DNA of 64,000 nucleotides from Oegoconia quadripuncta (taxonomy: Eukaryota; Arthropoda; Insecta; Lepidoptera; Autostichidae). The DNA lies in contig OX438743.1 in the NCBI GenBank assembly GCA_949316235.1, forward strand, positions 42,571,440 through 42,635,439. The letters run 5' to 3'. Each line of letters starts with the position of its first letter. Within the stretch, counting starts at the first letter, position 1. The translations under genes and the position numbers were made by a program. Below the pieces are notes generated by a model. The model was not told the DNA's origin, did not search any database, and worked only from the letters and a program-made list of their open reading frames with translations. Shown piece by piece: positions 12,901 to 27,900 of this stretch.

Positions 12901-15900
12901 CTTACACGAATTCTTAGATGACAAGTCCATATAATTGTGTTGTAACCAACATAATATGTAATGTATTTTATTTGACTTAAAGAATTGTATTAATAAAATA
13001 AGTAAAGTTTTTTAAAATTGTAACTGCTAAAATATTGTATGCCTTTACGGCGGAACATAGCGCTCTAAGGATATTGTAAGACCAAATGCTACCTGTGATT
13101 CACAATAAATGTACTTTGACTTTGTTACAACTTAGATCATTCCACCGGTCAGGTCCAGGGCCCTGATCTGCAAGGGGCTGCCTAAACTCGACGATTTTAT
13201 TAAAGGGGTAGGTTCTCAAAACTGTGACTGGATACATTTCAGAGAATGTACGTTGGAATTATATAATGTTATTTCTCCGTCGCCCTTCCATCTTCGGACC
13301 ACTAGACGTGGCGAGGGATTCCACCTGTATTTATATTTATTTAAGAGAAGCCATCGGCGATACATTGTTAAAAACATAAAGCATTGTAAAATATACATAA
13401 TTACAAGCTTCTTCAAATTAACAAAGAAGAAAAAATAATTAAGAGATATGTTTCCATATTGCACGTATGGTGGTAATACCGAACATTCGCATTAAGAAGT
13501 TCGACTCTTCGTTCATCATCCGAACAACCAAGGCATGGAACTCTTTTCCGGCGTCAGTCTCTCCTGAATCCTACAACCTTGCGATCTTCAAGAGCCATCT
13601 GCTGAGATCGCGTGCTTCATCTTCGACCACATCGTCACTTTCCATCAGGTGTGATTGTGGTCAAACGCGTATCCAGTCACCACAGGGTATAGTTAATTTT
13701 GCTTTTTGGTTGATAGCGACGTATCGCCGTTATGCGTTCTTTTGTTATGAAATACAAACGGACGGACAGGATGTAACATTTTCGTTCTGTCTCCAGGTGT
13801 TCTGGAACGCGGGATGCCAGATGGTCTCGCTGAACTTCCAGACGTCGGACCTGCCCATGCAGCTGAACCAGGGCAAGTTTGAGTACAACGGGAACTGCGG
13901 GTACCTGCTCAAGCCGGACTTTATGCGCCGAGCCGACCGGAGCTTCGACCCGTTCGCGGACGCGCCGGTAGATGGCGTCATCGCGGCCCAGTGCTCGGTG
14001 CAGGTACCACATCTCAACGTTATCTACAAGCCCACGAGTAGGACGCGATCCGTTACATGAGTGGCGCGAGTGGCGGCCGGCTGCTTTCTGGTAACTCAAC
14101 CTGGATTCCCCTCACTTATTCACTGAATCCTTTTCGGTTCAGGCTGTGCGATTATAGAACCAATTTCCACTTTATATAAAAAAACGTCCCCATCATTCAT
14201 GGTTTTCAAAAAAAATATAATTATTTTTTTTTCTTTATATATTTGGAATGGAGTTTTTTTAATATTATCATATTGCAGTTCAAAGATCCTTTATTTCTCG
14301 TAAAGACAGCAGTCACTTACATGAGAAAAAGGATAATTAAATAATAGCGGGTAACTAAATTAAATCGTTTGCACTCGCACTACACAAAATCACTATCTTT
14401 TTTTTTTTGATATGAGAGGGCGGCCAACGAGCATGCGGGTCACCTGATGGAAAGCAATCACCGCCGCCCATGGACACCCGCAACACCAAAAGGGTCACAG
14501 ATGCGTTGCCGGCCTTTGAGGAAGGTGTAGGCTCGTTTCTTGAAGGTTCCAATGTCGTACCATGTTCATGAAAATAAACTGTTCTAACGTTTTGCTCGAA
14601 CACTTTCGTGTCGCTACTGTATTCAACGTATACTGTGCGTCTGTTGTAACTTGTAGTCGCTAGTGTCCTTGTCACTTGTTATCGGTTAGATACTGAAAGA
14701 GCTGACCGGTATCCACTATGCCCGTACTGTTTCACTATTTGCACTGAGCCGATTTTTTCCGGTATTTGCCTAACAGCGATATATTTTATATATTGATCTA
14801 TCTGTAAATATTTCACATGAATATAATTTTTTATTTATTTAATATCCCTATTTATTGCTATTATGTACAATATGTGTAGTTTATATTAATGTATTGCTAT
14901 ATGTATGTATACAGGGTGAATTTGTAATAGTGTAATAATACAGGATGGGGGTTTTTTTTTTTCAAAATCAACGGGATCGATACCTGTCTAGGAATGTTAA
15001 TTTTTCAAAAATCCAATGATGCAGTTTTAGTTATCATCAAAATCAGGCCCGAGGTTCCTTTTAGTACTTTTCGCTATTCCTCATAGTTTAGGGATTGGCC
15101 CACTTAAATCATCCTTTATACATTATGGAATACATCTGTGACCCTTTTGGTGTTGCTGGTGTCCATGGGCGGCTGCGATTGCTTTCCATCAGGTGACCCG
15201 CAAGCTCGCTTGCCGCCCTCTCATATAAAAGAAAAATACAGTATATACCGGTGAGTTTTTTTACCGTAAGGAAAAAATTGGGCATATTAGTTAAATGAAA
15301 TAGAAATTATTCAAAACCATAATCGAATAAAGCGTTGACGGTCGCGTTTGTAGCCTATTACACATAATTACATCATTAATAAGTATGAGATATTTAAGAA
15401 AAGGCTAAAAGAGCATTACCTCTTCCATCTTTCGTGATATTATTAGTATGTGTATGTAGGTTTATAGTATACAGGGCGTCCCAAAGTTATGGGACATGAA
15501 GGGGAAGTACCTTAAATATCGTAGATAGTGAATTTTGCTCAAAGAAGACTTTATGTTATTTTTAAAAGTTAGTAATTCTGCATTCATAGATTTTCTAAAA
15601 ATTACTTGCTTCGGCTGGGAATCGAACCGACTTAAATGTGAAAAAAAAAACACCCTACTTTTATGATGCCAATCGAAAGAATAGCTAAAAAATAATAACT
15701 CTGCCTAAGTAACATAGTATTTTAAAAGAAAGGAACAACATAAAATGATTGAGTCAAATTTCAAGAAAGTTATTTATTGCCGACGACGTTCGAAAAGTAG
15801 CGATATTATCATTCCAAAGATAGCATTGATTATTCGTAAATAAGTACCCACTTCATAAAATAGGTACTAACATAGTTTTCCTTATTATAAGTGCACGTGT

Positions 15901-18900
15901 AGATGAAATGATAAAACTTGTATTTCAATACGTCCTCTGTAAGCTAGACAGAAGGCAAATTAAAAACAAAAATAAATAATTTATAATTTGAAAATGGAAC
16001 AGTTTATGACAGCGTTTGTTTGAATGCATACTTTTTAAGATATTTTAAAAAGAAGTGATATTTTTAAATGTTGTTCTTAAATTTGAAAATGGAACAGTAT
16101 GTGCGAGCGTTTGTTTTTCGGATATTGATCTGTTTAGTCTCAATTCACTTACACAAGTGTTATTGTGTTAATTTATTGCGAACATGGCATATCAAGTAAG
16201 TTTTGATCTAATGGAAGCATATTTTTTGAACGATAAAGATATCTCTAGAAGTTTGCGGTGGTATGGCGTAAAATATCCTGATAGACAAATACCGTCTCGT
16301 AAAGTTTTGAAAAGGCTTGTGAACAATTTGAAAACTCTGGGACGTTTCGATAAACGCCCAAGAGAACCACAGCAAGAAAACCATACGATCAGAAAAAGCG
16401 CGGGAACCTCTGAAAGCAATAGGCGCCTTTTTTGAATTAATTTTAAATTAATTTCAATTTAAAGTTTTTCATCCCTATTTAACCCCATTTTCGTCATTAT
16501 GGGCAAGAAAAAGAAGAAATTTAAGGATAAGGATGAAGATAATGAGTGGATTGATGATTCGTCTGATGATGCTGACCTCCCATCCCCATCGGACTCTGAA
16601 GAGAAGGATAAGTTTAAAGCTTATTTTGTTACTGATTACACGAGGAGATACCCAGAGGATTCAGCTCTTACTGATTTTATTGTTTTTATAGAATCTTCAG
16701 ACGATTCTAAAGCAATTGGTACACGAGATATGATATCCCTTTCTAGCCATATGAAAAGGTTTAATAAGGGCATAAAGTATATGCAAACCATTAATAAATA
16801 TAAAATCGGCGTTCATTTCGAAAAGCCCACTCTCGCGAACGCCTTCCTGAATAATCAAACGTTTTTAAAAGACTATCGCTTTAAGGCATCCATACCGGCA
16901 ACTGGTACAGAGGTCACAGGAGTGCTAACTAATGTGCCTACAAATATTTCAAATATGAAGATTTTTACCTTAATCTCCAGTAATCGGAAAATTATATGTG
17001 TTCGCCGTATATTACGAAAAGTTAAAAATGAGGATAGCAATGACTTTATTATGCAACCCACAGGTACAGTCACCATCACCTTCGCATCGTCAGTTTTGCC
17101 AGACTTTGTAGACCTTCATGGTTGGCGGTTTACTTTGACGCAGTATGTACCACCAGTTAAACAATGTTTCAAATGCCTCAGGTATGGACATATGGCTAAA
17201 TTCTGTAAAAACTCACCGAAATGCTCGATTTGCTCTGAAAGTCATGGTTTTAAAGAATGCAATGTGCCTATAGAAAAAGCTGTCTGTTTTCATTGTAAAG
17301 GTAATCACATTAGTGTGTCTGCTAAATGCCCTATCAAGCAAAAGAAAATAAATGAGAATAGATCCCTTATTGAGGAAAAATCATTTGCTGGTCTTTTCAA
17401 TGAAAAGACTTTTCCCGAATTAAGTAAGAATAAAACAAGCCCTACAGATCAATTCTTTTCTTTATTAAAAATAGACGAAATAATGGACTTTATGGTAAAA
17501 TCTATAGTTAAAATTATTACAATGAATAAAACTTCAGATCAGTCAATTTCATCAAAGTTTATAAAAGATGTTCTCATGGACACTATTAAAAAATAACATC
17601 AATAATTTCAATGGATCAGTTGAAAATTATGCAATGGAACGCTCAGAGCTTAATAAATAATCGTCATCTATTTACACAGTTTTTATATGAGAATGAAATA
17701 CACATAGCCCTTGTATGTGAAACGTGGTTACGCCCGCATCACACTTTCAATATTAAAGGTTTTAATTTAGTTAGATTAGATTCTGGTAATAGTCATAATG
17801 GTGTAGCTATATTATTACGCAATAATTTATCTTTTCGTAAAATTGATACCTTTTATGACGATTCATTACAAAATATTGCAATACAGCTCACATATAATTC
17901 AAAACAAGTAACATTTGTAAGCTTTTATAGTCCCACTAATTGTAATCCACAATTTTCTAAATCTAAACTCGATAACTTAATTAATAGTCTTCCTGAACCA
18001 GTAGTTGTATGTGGTGATTTTAATGCTCAACATACTGTATGGGGTTGCTCATCCTCAAATGCAAGAGGTGCTGACATTCTTAAGAGCATTGATGACAACA
18101 ATCTTGTTCTCCTTAATGATGGTCAGATGACTACAGTTGGCTCTAGTACTTGGAGACAAAATGCTCTGGATCTGACTTTGGTGTCACCTGCACTTGCGCT
18201 TATTTCACAGTGGGAAGTGCATGATGATAGTCTGGGTAGTTATCATTTTCCTGTAATAACAAAATTTGCGTTTAATAATATTGCTCCTCAGATATTTAAA
18301 CAGAGTAAGGCAACTCGTCCAAATTTTTCTCAGATAGATTGGTTTCAGTATAGTAAGCAGATTGATATGCTTCTAGAAGATTTTGAATACAATGAGTTCA
18401 ATCCTTTGGATGCTTATAATAAATTGGTTATTCTTATTAATTTGGCTGTTCAGAATTCTCTACCTTTTAAAAAAAAATCTGGCACGCAGAGTAAACAAAA
18501 CAGTTCCAAACATAGAAAATTGCAACTACCATGGTGGAATCAAAAATGTTCTATGGCAGTGGAAAACTGTAAAAAAGCTTATTTAGTATTCAAAGCTGAT
18601 CCCTCACTGAGTAATTATATCGAATTTAAGAGAGTTCAGGCCTTAAAGAAATTAACTATAAAATTAGAAAGGCAATTGAGTTGGGCCAAATTGTGTGAGT
18701 CATTTAATAGAACAACTCCATTGTCAAGAATATGGACCTACATGAAAAAATTTAATAAATCATATATTAAAAATGACACATGTGATAATACTGGATGGGC
18801 TGATATTTTTTTGGAAAAATTCACACCAGACACTGTTGAGAAGCCTTTAATCACTAACAGTAATCCTCCACTTCCATGTAACATCTATCTCACTAAGCCC

Positions 18901-21900
18901 TTCACTCTAGTTGAGTTTAATTCGGCCATATCTTCTAGAAAAGACACATCCTGTGGTTTGGATGGTTTGCCTTACAAAATTATAAAAACCATGAATGCTA
19001 AATGTAAAGCAATAATTCTTAATATTTATAATTCTCTATGGAACCGTTCATTAATACCAGAAGACTGGAAGGTAGACTGCTTAGTTCCTATTTTGAAACC
19101 TGGGAAGAAATTGCATGAGGTTGATTCATATCGACCTATTGCCCTTACATCTTGTATGGGAAAGATTTTTGAACAACTGATAAAACAAAGATTAGAGTTT
19201 TACATTGAGAGTAATAACCTCTTACCTTCAAATCAATTCGGTTTTCGGCGCGGTAGGTCCTCTAGGGAAAGCATATCACACTTGTATCTTGATATTTTCA
19301 ATGCCATCAAAAGCAATAAAGTGATGATCAGTGTTTTCTTCGATATAGTAGGAGCCTTTAATAATGTTAATCATCACATTCTCGCCCAAGAGTTGCAATC
19401 TTTGGGTATTCCTGAAAAAATAATAAGATGGTCCTTTAACTTCTTGCATGGCAGAAATGTTTATGTTATATTGAGTAATGACAGTCAGTTGATTGGTCCT
19501 AGATTGTCTCATAATGGTGTATGCCAGGGAGGTATCTTAAGCCCTTTAATCTTTATATTGTACATACACAAACTTAATAATATTTTAGGTTCCGGGGTAT
19601 TAAATCTGCAGTTTGCAGATGATCTTGTAGTCTATGCTTCAGGTTCAAATGTAAATAACTTGGTTCAGTCTATTAATCAATCACTTATCAAACTTCAGAA
19701 ATACTTCACTTATCTAGGGTTAAGCATTAGTGCTGACAAGAGCAAGGTTGTGGTATTCAACAGAATACGTTCTTTTAATGTAAAAATTTTCTATAATAAT
19801 AATTTATTACCTGTTGAAAATTCAGCTAAATTTTTAGGCATAATTTTTACAAATAATTTGTCATGGACTAGATATGCGAGTTCTATTGCAGATCGCGCTT
19901 CCAAAGCTACTAACATCTTGAAGTCCCTGACTAGCACTTGCTGGGGTGCTGATCCAAAGATATTATTGATGTTATTTAAGGCATTAGTTAGAAGTCATTT
20001 TGAATATGGGTTTTTCTGTTTTGCATCAAATAAAAAAATTGTTTGCAAGTTCAATGTTATTCAGAATAACAATTTAAGGCTTATAACTGGTGCTATGAGA
20101 ACAACTCCTATAGTTTCCTTACAGGCTGAGTGCAATGTTTTGCCATTATCCATTAGATTCAAATATTTAAAATCCCGTTTTCTTCTAAAACTGTTTTCAC
20201 TCTCTAATCATCCACTTCTCAAGAAAATAAAATATTATTTTAATACTTTCTCTCCCATAAGGGATTCAGATCCATACATTCTGCAGAATTTAAATGAAAT
20301 GTTGCAACTGGATGATCTTTACAATATCCATAAAAGTTCTAACACCTGGCACTGTTATCACGGCAATTATGAGAGCAAATTTAGCTGTATGAATATAATA
20401 ATTAATAAAGAGCTTAAACGTAAAGAAGAGGTCTATCAACAAATATCTGAATTTTCTGGATTTCGCTGTGTATATACAGATGGTTCTAAGAAAGATAACA
20501 GAGTATCTTGTGCTTTTTACATTCCTGAACTAAAAGTTGGTCATGGTGTCAGACTTCCAGATGTATTGAGCATATACACTGCAGAATGTTTCGCTGTCGT
20601 GGTAGCACTTCAATATATTTCCGAACATTCATCTGCTGCGTCGAACTGGCTTTTGATTACCGACTGCATGAGTTTACTTAGCTCCTTACAAACCAAAACA
20701 TTGGACTCAGGCACAAATTATCTAATCTATGAAATCAAGAATTTGTGGTGGAAACTTCAGACAAGTAACATCAATGTGATTTTCATGTGGACTCCGGCTC
20801 ACATAGGAGTAAATGGAAATGAGCACGTGGACTTTCTAGCCAAAGCGATAGTTGACAGTGACAGCTCGACTACGTCACAGAATGTGGCTATACCTACCTT
20901 ATTCGGATATTCTACCTGTCATAAAGCATAGAATAACTGAAAACTGGACAAGGGAGTGGGCTGAAGTATTGGAAGGTGGTAAAGGCTTGTGGTATGCCTC
21001 GATTAACACAGAAGTAAATACGCCATGGTTTGCCCGTTCATGCAGTTACTTACATCGAAAATTCTACACTGTAATATGTCGTCTCAGATTTGGTCATTGC
21101 AGGTTAAACTCTCACTTAGCCAGAATGAGAATGGTTTCGTCACCTCTATGTAATTTCTGCTCGCAAGATGATCAAACTCTAGATCACATCTTTTACACAT
21201 GCCCCTCTTTTGGCATTGAAAGACTCTTGTTAATTGATGAATTAATTAAAATCTATAAAGGCCCTGAAAATGTCCCGCGCGCAATTCAAGAAACCCTCAA
21301 GAATCCCGAAACCTATATTCCATTGTTCAAGTATATCACCCAGTGTAATATCAAACTATAAACACCCAAGGACAAGACGAACTAGAAAAAGGATAGGAAA
21401 AGAAAAATACAAGGATTATGACAAAATTTATGGACTTTTTGACAAATAATAAAAAAGTAACAGAAGACTAGGCTTTGGCCTGAATATCGTGATATACGAC
21501 AGACATGGTGTAATGCCTATATATAAATAAGACTTGGCTCAGGCCTCTAAAAACCATAATACCAATGAAGACAAATACGAAAGACAAGGCTGTATGGTCT
21601 TTTGATCTTTGCCTGCCAATAAGTGGCGAATTTAACAACAACAACCATACGATCAACGACGAAGAACTTGGTATTTTAATTTACTTTTCGGCTTTTCCGA
21701 AAGCATCGGTGAGAGAAGGAGAACATGAAATTGGAGTTTCAAAAAGTAAAATACACCGTGTATTAAAAAAACACGGTTTTAAGAGTTATGTTGAAGGACG
21801 ATTGGTTCAAAAATTACTTCCGGGCGATACAGAAAGGAGAAAAAATTTCTGTCTTGATATCCAGGCACGATTGCTCGAAGATCCAAATTTTTTGGATAAT

Positions 21901-24900
21901 ATTATTTGGACAGACGAATCTAACTTTAGCAATAACGGTATGTATAACCGCAACAATAATCGTATTTGGTCTAAAGAAAATCCCCTACGAGTGACTGAAA
22001 CTAATAACCAAGTGCGTTTTTCACTCAACTGTTGGTGCGGACTTTTAAAAAACCGGGTTTTCTTAATCCATTTTTACCAAGGAACCTTGAACACAGAAAA
22101 GTATTTAGGAATACTTCAAATTTTAAGGGATAAGATAAGAAACCATTCCGCGGCGGAGCAAGAAAACTTAATTTTCCAACAAGATGGAGCTCCGGCTCAT
22201 AATAGTCGGAGAGCAGCAGATTTTCTAAATGAATGTTTTCCTACATGGATTGGTACAAATGGACCGATTAGATGGCCGGCCAGATCCCCGGACCTCACAC
22301 CATTAGATTTCTTCTTTTGGGGATACGTGAAAGATATGCTATACAAAAAGCGATACGAGAACGTAGGCGAGTTGCAAACAGAATTGTGCCATATCACATC
22401 GAGTGTTCACCATAAAATGATTAGAAAATCAACAGGCAGCGGGCTCATTAAAAGATTGGCGATTTGCGTAAGACAAGAGGGATCACATTTTGAGCATTTA
22501 ATTAATTAATTTACAAAAAAATACCTACTTAATTGACTACGGCAGTTTCATGTATGTTTTTTATTTGATTAAAATGATTAATTTCACGTTGTTCCTTTCT
22601 TTTAAAATACTATGTTACTTAGGCAGAGTTATTATTTTTTAGCTATTCTTTCGATTGGCATCATAAAAGTAGGGTGTTTTTTTTTTCACATTTGAGTCAT
22701 ATGTAATATATTTAGTGTAAGTTTATTATTCAGTTATCTTTTCTTTTTTTATTTGTTTTATTATTCGTTATATGATTTTTTCTTTTGCACACAATTTACT
22801 GCTAAACCCCAAATTTACTAAGTTTCCTATTTCAATGCTCAGGTTGACTGGAAGAGATCTCTTAAAGAGATAAGTCCACCTTTGTACGTGACCTATTGTT
22901 TGTACTCTGTTATTGTAATATTTTGGTGCAATAAAGAATATATGTATGAGATATGTGTGTTTGTGTATAGGCATCCCCATCTATTTCAAAAAAGATATGA
23001 GACTAATAGTGGAAGGGGGAGGTACGAAAATAAGTTATATGTCCCTAAACAAAAGTTAAGCATTTACAGTAAAAATGCATTCTGTATGGCCATAAGGATT
23101 TACAATCATTTGCCAGATAGTTTTAAGGACAAAAGTCTAATTCTTTTTAAAAAACAAATACATGACTTTTATTTGAATAAATGCTATTATTCTGTTCAAG
23201 AATTTATTATTGATCAATTGTAATTAGCACCTGGTTACTGACATTTGCGTGCCTTTTTTACTGACATTTTAATGAATTGTTATTTTATTTTATTCATTGT
23301 TTAAATTATCTTTCTTATCTGTAAGATGGCAGATTTTGTCATTTATATTTTTCCAATTTATTGATTTTTAATGCATGATCTGTCTTCACATATTATAATA
23401 TTTTGCACGCTTCTTAAAGCAGAGTATGTATTGCAAAATAATTTATTAAGACCTTATTGTACCATATTCTTGCAAATAAATAATTTTTATTTATTTATTT
23501 AAATTCAATAAATTAAAAAAATCTTATAGCAAATACGAGTTCCAAATAAATCTCTTATGATAGGAATTCTACGAATCCCGCTAGTCGCATATCAATCACC
23601 GGCCGGCGTGTGCGTCGATGAAGATTTGAAAAAAAAAAATAAACTACCTATGTCAATATCAATAACTACTATATAGGCTTTTTGGCGGGAACTCGGCGAG
23701 TGAAGTAGCATTTTTCTTTATAAATCTTATAATTTGTGCATTCTAACTTTTGAAGCTTAATAATGGCAGAATATTGTGCAGCAAACGTTAGTGATGGTGT
23801 ACAGGTGAAGGGAAGTGTAAATTAAAGTGCGTAACGGAGCTTTCGGGTTCCCACAAGAAGCCGCCAAAATCTTTTGTAAAGCATTCTGCCACTTTACTGA
23901 AGAATGACTTGACCGTGACTGTGACTAGACTCTGTATACGACGAATTACTTGTTTTGATTGAGACTGACCTATAAACTGAAGAAATAAGATAAATAAAAA
24001 TTTTCACTCGAAACTGGCAGTAATGTCCCTCGACAATGAGGTTGACTGGTTGCCATCCTCAAAAATAAGAAGAAGAAGAAGAACTACTATATATTTTAGT
24101 TATATTCTTTATAACGAGGATCTACATACGAGCAAGCAGCTCACCCGGTGGAAAGTGGTTGCTCCTTGTCCATACCATATGTAACCTCCCAAAGATAAGG
24201 CAGCACTGTAGACCTCGAATGCAAATGGTCATATCAAATCAAATCAAAATATTTTATTTCATAGGATAAAATTATCACTTGAAAACGCCACTATTAATAT
24301 TACATCATTTATTAAATTCAATAATATTATTAACAGTAATATACCTCTTTTTGGTTTCACTTACTAAATATAAATGAGCAAGTACTAAAATTTTTAAGTC
24401 GAAATACCCTGGAATTTTATTTAAATGTCAATAAATTTCTCAAATAAATAATAATAACAATTCAATCACAGGTAAAAATATTACATTTAAATTTTAAATT
24501 TACTGCTCATTCACAAAGCTGACTCCCCAGAGAAGATCGAGCAAGAAACTCTAGGGTTGCTCTTTTAAATAGATTATCGGTTGCGATTTGATAATTATAT
24601 GAATAATAGATGTTTTTAAACCTTTTTGGTGAGGACCTGTTTGGTGTAGTGGTTAGCAACTCAGACCACTATACCAAAAGGTTGCGGGTTCGAATCCCGC
24701 TAGGGGCATGTGGTTGTGTGATGAATACGGACATGTGTACCCGTGTTATGGATGTTTTGATTTATAATAAGTATTTATTTACAAAAAAAAAATATGTATT
24801 TATTTATGTAGTAGTTACGCATAGCGACACAAGGAAGATCGCCAATCCAGCAATAACCCCAATACATTCAACGACGCACGAGGCGCTGACGCTGCGATAT

Positions 24901-27900
24901 GTGAAGTGTCGACGGCACTCAGCAGAGCCGCCAAATTTCCACTATTGACTCATTCCGTATTCATACTTCGAATTGGCAACTAGGTTAATTAGGCATTATA
25001 AGTATTTTTGTAATTTCTTTTAATTAAATTTATCCAAGTAATTTTGGGTTTTTTTCGGACCTCCGACCGCAGCGTACGTAATTGGCGCAGTCGGTAGGAT
25101 ACTCGCGGGTCGGTTCGCGAGCGGTAGAAAAATTCATAATCAAAAATCGCGTTCGCGGGTCACCCGGGTGGCTATCAAGCACCATCACCGAGTATCCTGA
25201 ATCTACGGAGCAGCTGCAGCCAGGAGGAGAATCCAGACTTCGATTCACGAAAGAAAGCTGAGATGAAATTTCTGTAAGTACACTTGAACCGCTCTCGTGT
25301 TGCTTCCCTTAGTCCTAGTTACTTCCATATTCCAAGATTTTTCACCCGAAAAACGTAAGGGACCGGGAACCTGCATCTCGTCAGGCTCGCCGGAACGTCA
25401 TAGATTTAAATAGAGACTTTGATTTTAACTTAAGCAGTCTATTTGAGGTTAAGATGTCTCACGACCCGGACACAATCTACAAAGCCTTACGCATGGTACC
25501 GGAGTTCGATGGCAACCCTAATATACTTACACGATTTATTAATATTTGTGACCGAATAGTTGTACAGTATTTGAGCAATGCACCGGGTAGTGAACTATCT
25601 AATTTGTGCTTGTTAAACGGCATCCTTAATAAGATCACCGGGTCCGCTGCATGTACCATCAATTCAAATGGTATACCCGATAGCTGGGGAGGTATTAGAG
25701 CCGCCCTGATTAATAATTTTTCCGACCAACGCGACGAAACGGCCTTATACAATGACCTTTCATTAGCGACGCAGGGTAATAGGACACCTCAGGAGTTTTA
25801 CGATCACTGCCAAACGTTATTTAGTACTATAATGACATATGTGACCTTACATGAGAACGTAACAACGACTATCGACGCAAAACGACTTTTATATAAAAAG
25901 GTAACAATGCAGGCATTCGTAAGAGGATTGAAGGAACCTTTTGGGTCCCGTATCAGGTGTATGCGCCCGGAAACCATCGAGAAAGCGCTAGAGTTCGTGC
26001 AGGAGGAACTAAATGTAATGTATTTACAACAGCGTAACAATGATGTCCCAAAACCTCAAACTACTAAGATATCAATGCCTCCTATGGGGTTTACACCCCC
26101 GAGACCTCAGAACTTACAGGGTCCAATGCCGAATTGGCCAGCTCCTGCTGCCCAGCAGAGACCTTGGCAGCCACCCCCACAGCCTTTTAAATTTCACCCC
26201 TCTCCGAACCAACCCCAGTTTAGAATGCCCTCTCGTACTCAACAAATGTTCCGTGCATTACCGCCAAACTATAACGCCCAAAGTAACGTGTTCCGGTTAC
26301 CACCTAGGAACAACCCCCCTCAGAATTCGTTCCCGAAACCAATGAGTGGAGTACAACACTTTACCCCTAAGGTACTACCCCACACTATGATGACAGGACA
26401 CGACTGGCGCAAAGCGGGTAATCCGCCCCCAAATAACTATTTTAAATCGCGCGAAATGAACATTAATGAATGCGCGGCATACGATGACTCATATTACACG
26501 GCCGAGTATTACGAGCCGGAGTACAATTACTACACTGATTATACAGACTATACCTACAGTGTGGAATGTAATCCCGACGTGACGTATTACGACAACGACC
26601 TTACGGTTAATGACAATCAGCTGACTGACGATAATCAGCCACAACCAGGCCCAAGCTGTGCTGAACCGAATTTTCAATCGGGTCAGAAGTTAAGAAAACC
26701 AAAATAGAAGTAAATCTTCAGACGCAGAGGCAGTTACCTTACATTCAGATTGCAGAACCACCTTTAAAACTACTCATAGACACAGGCGCAAACCAGTCAT
26801 TTATCAGTCCGGAAATCGTAGAAAAATATTTTTCACATTTTTCTCTAAACTATGACCCTTTTGAGGTGACTAACGTACACGCCACCAGTAGGAGTAATTA
26901 TTCTATCACACTGCCTTGCTTTGCCGAATTCAACGATATGGATACCATTAAACTATTCGTTTATCGGTTCCATGACTACTTCGATGGACTTATAGGATTA
27001 GATTTACTTACAAAATGGGAGGCTAAGATAGACCTAAAGAACAGGAGCCTAACAACTCAGTCTGCTTCGAACCCTATTAGGATGTACAACTCTTGTAATG
27101 TTAATCTGTACGAGGACATAATCCCAGCTGGAACTTCCAAACTAGTTCGAATCCCTATTAACACCCCGGATGGTGATGTCCTAGTAGAAGAACAATCATT
27201 GAGTAATTGTATTATCCATCCATGTCTCACAACCGTTATTAGCAACCGCGGGTACTTAGAGGTTGAGAATCCGACACCAAATGATGTCATATTCTCCCTT
27301 GATAGACCGGCTACTGCCGAGCTATTTAATGTCGAGTGCACACGCACCGAACAACCAATGACACGAGAACAGGACGTAACATCGCGACTCCGAACGGATC
27401 ACTTGAACGAGGAGGAAAAAGTTAATCTTACAACCCTTTGTTCTCGCTACGCAGACGTTTTCTATCTCGAAGGAGAGGCCCTCACCTTCACGAACAAGAT
27501 CAAACACCGTATTAAGACAACTGATGAGGTCCCAGTGTACACAAAAACGTATCGCTACCCATTCATACACCGTCAAGAGGTTAGGGACCAGATAACAAAG
27601 ATGCTGGAGCAAGGTATAATACGGCCTTCCGACTCTGCCTGGAGCTCACCTATCTGGGTTGTGCCCAAAAAAGCAGACGCATCAGGTAAGCAGAAATGGC
27701 GTCTTGTGGTTGACTTTCGTAAGCTGAATGACAAGACTATAGACGACAAGTACCCTATTCCGAATATCAACGATGTCCTTGACAAGCTCGGGAAGTGCCA
27801 GTACTTCACAACCCTCGACCTGGCGAGTGGTTTTTATCAAGTCGAAATGGACCCCCAGGATATTTCCAAAACAGGCTTCAATGTAGAACATGGCCACTTT

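Larger units (their letters stand above)
16392..21642 (+). mobile_element. I-type LINE retrotransposon, near full length
   Basis: Flanked by the 13-base target duplication AACCATACGATCA at 16379-16391 and 21643-21655. It has a short 5' UTR (about 107 bp), ORF1 with zinc knuckles, ORF2 with endonuclease, reverse transcriptase and RNase H, a 280-bp 3' UTR and an AAC-repeat end rather than poly(A). The RNase H and the simple-repeat 3' end point to the I superclade. It is disabled by a frameshift near 20890-20930. Confidence 0.85.
15634..22693 (+). mobile_element. Tc1/mariner-type transposon, split by a LINE
   Basis: The outermost 106 bases at each end (15634-15739 and 22588-22693) are perfect inverted repeats, starting AAATGTG, then ten A's, then CACCCTAC. 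One further five-base block outside matches with one mismatch (15629-15633 and 22694-22698). The element encodes a DDxD transposase in two parts, because an I-type LINE (16392-21642) inserted in the gene with a 13-bp target duplication. Without it the transposon would be about 1.8 kb, a normal size. The target duplication of the transposon itself is not clear. Confidence 0.85.

Noticed and set aside
13677..14099. Antisense frames of 90-140 codons over exon 5
   Set aside because: Shadows of exon 5 in other frames; no start, splice or domain support.
14909..15120. A second TA-flanked MITE starting CAGGGTGAATTTG
   Set aside because: Only one possible end is visible; no inverted partner was found.
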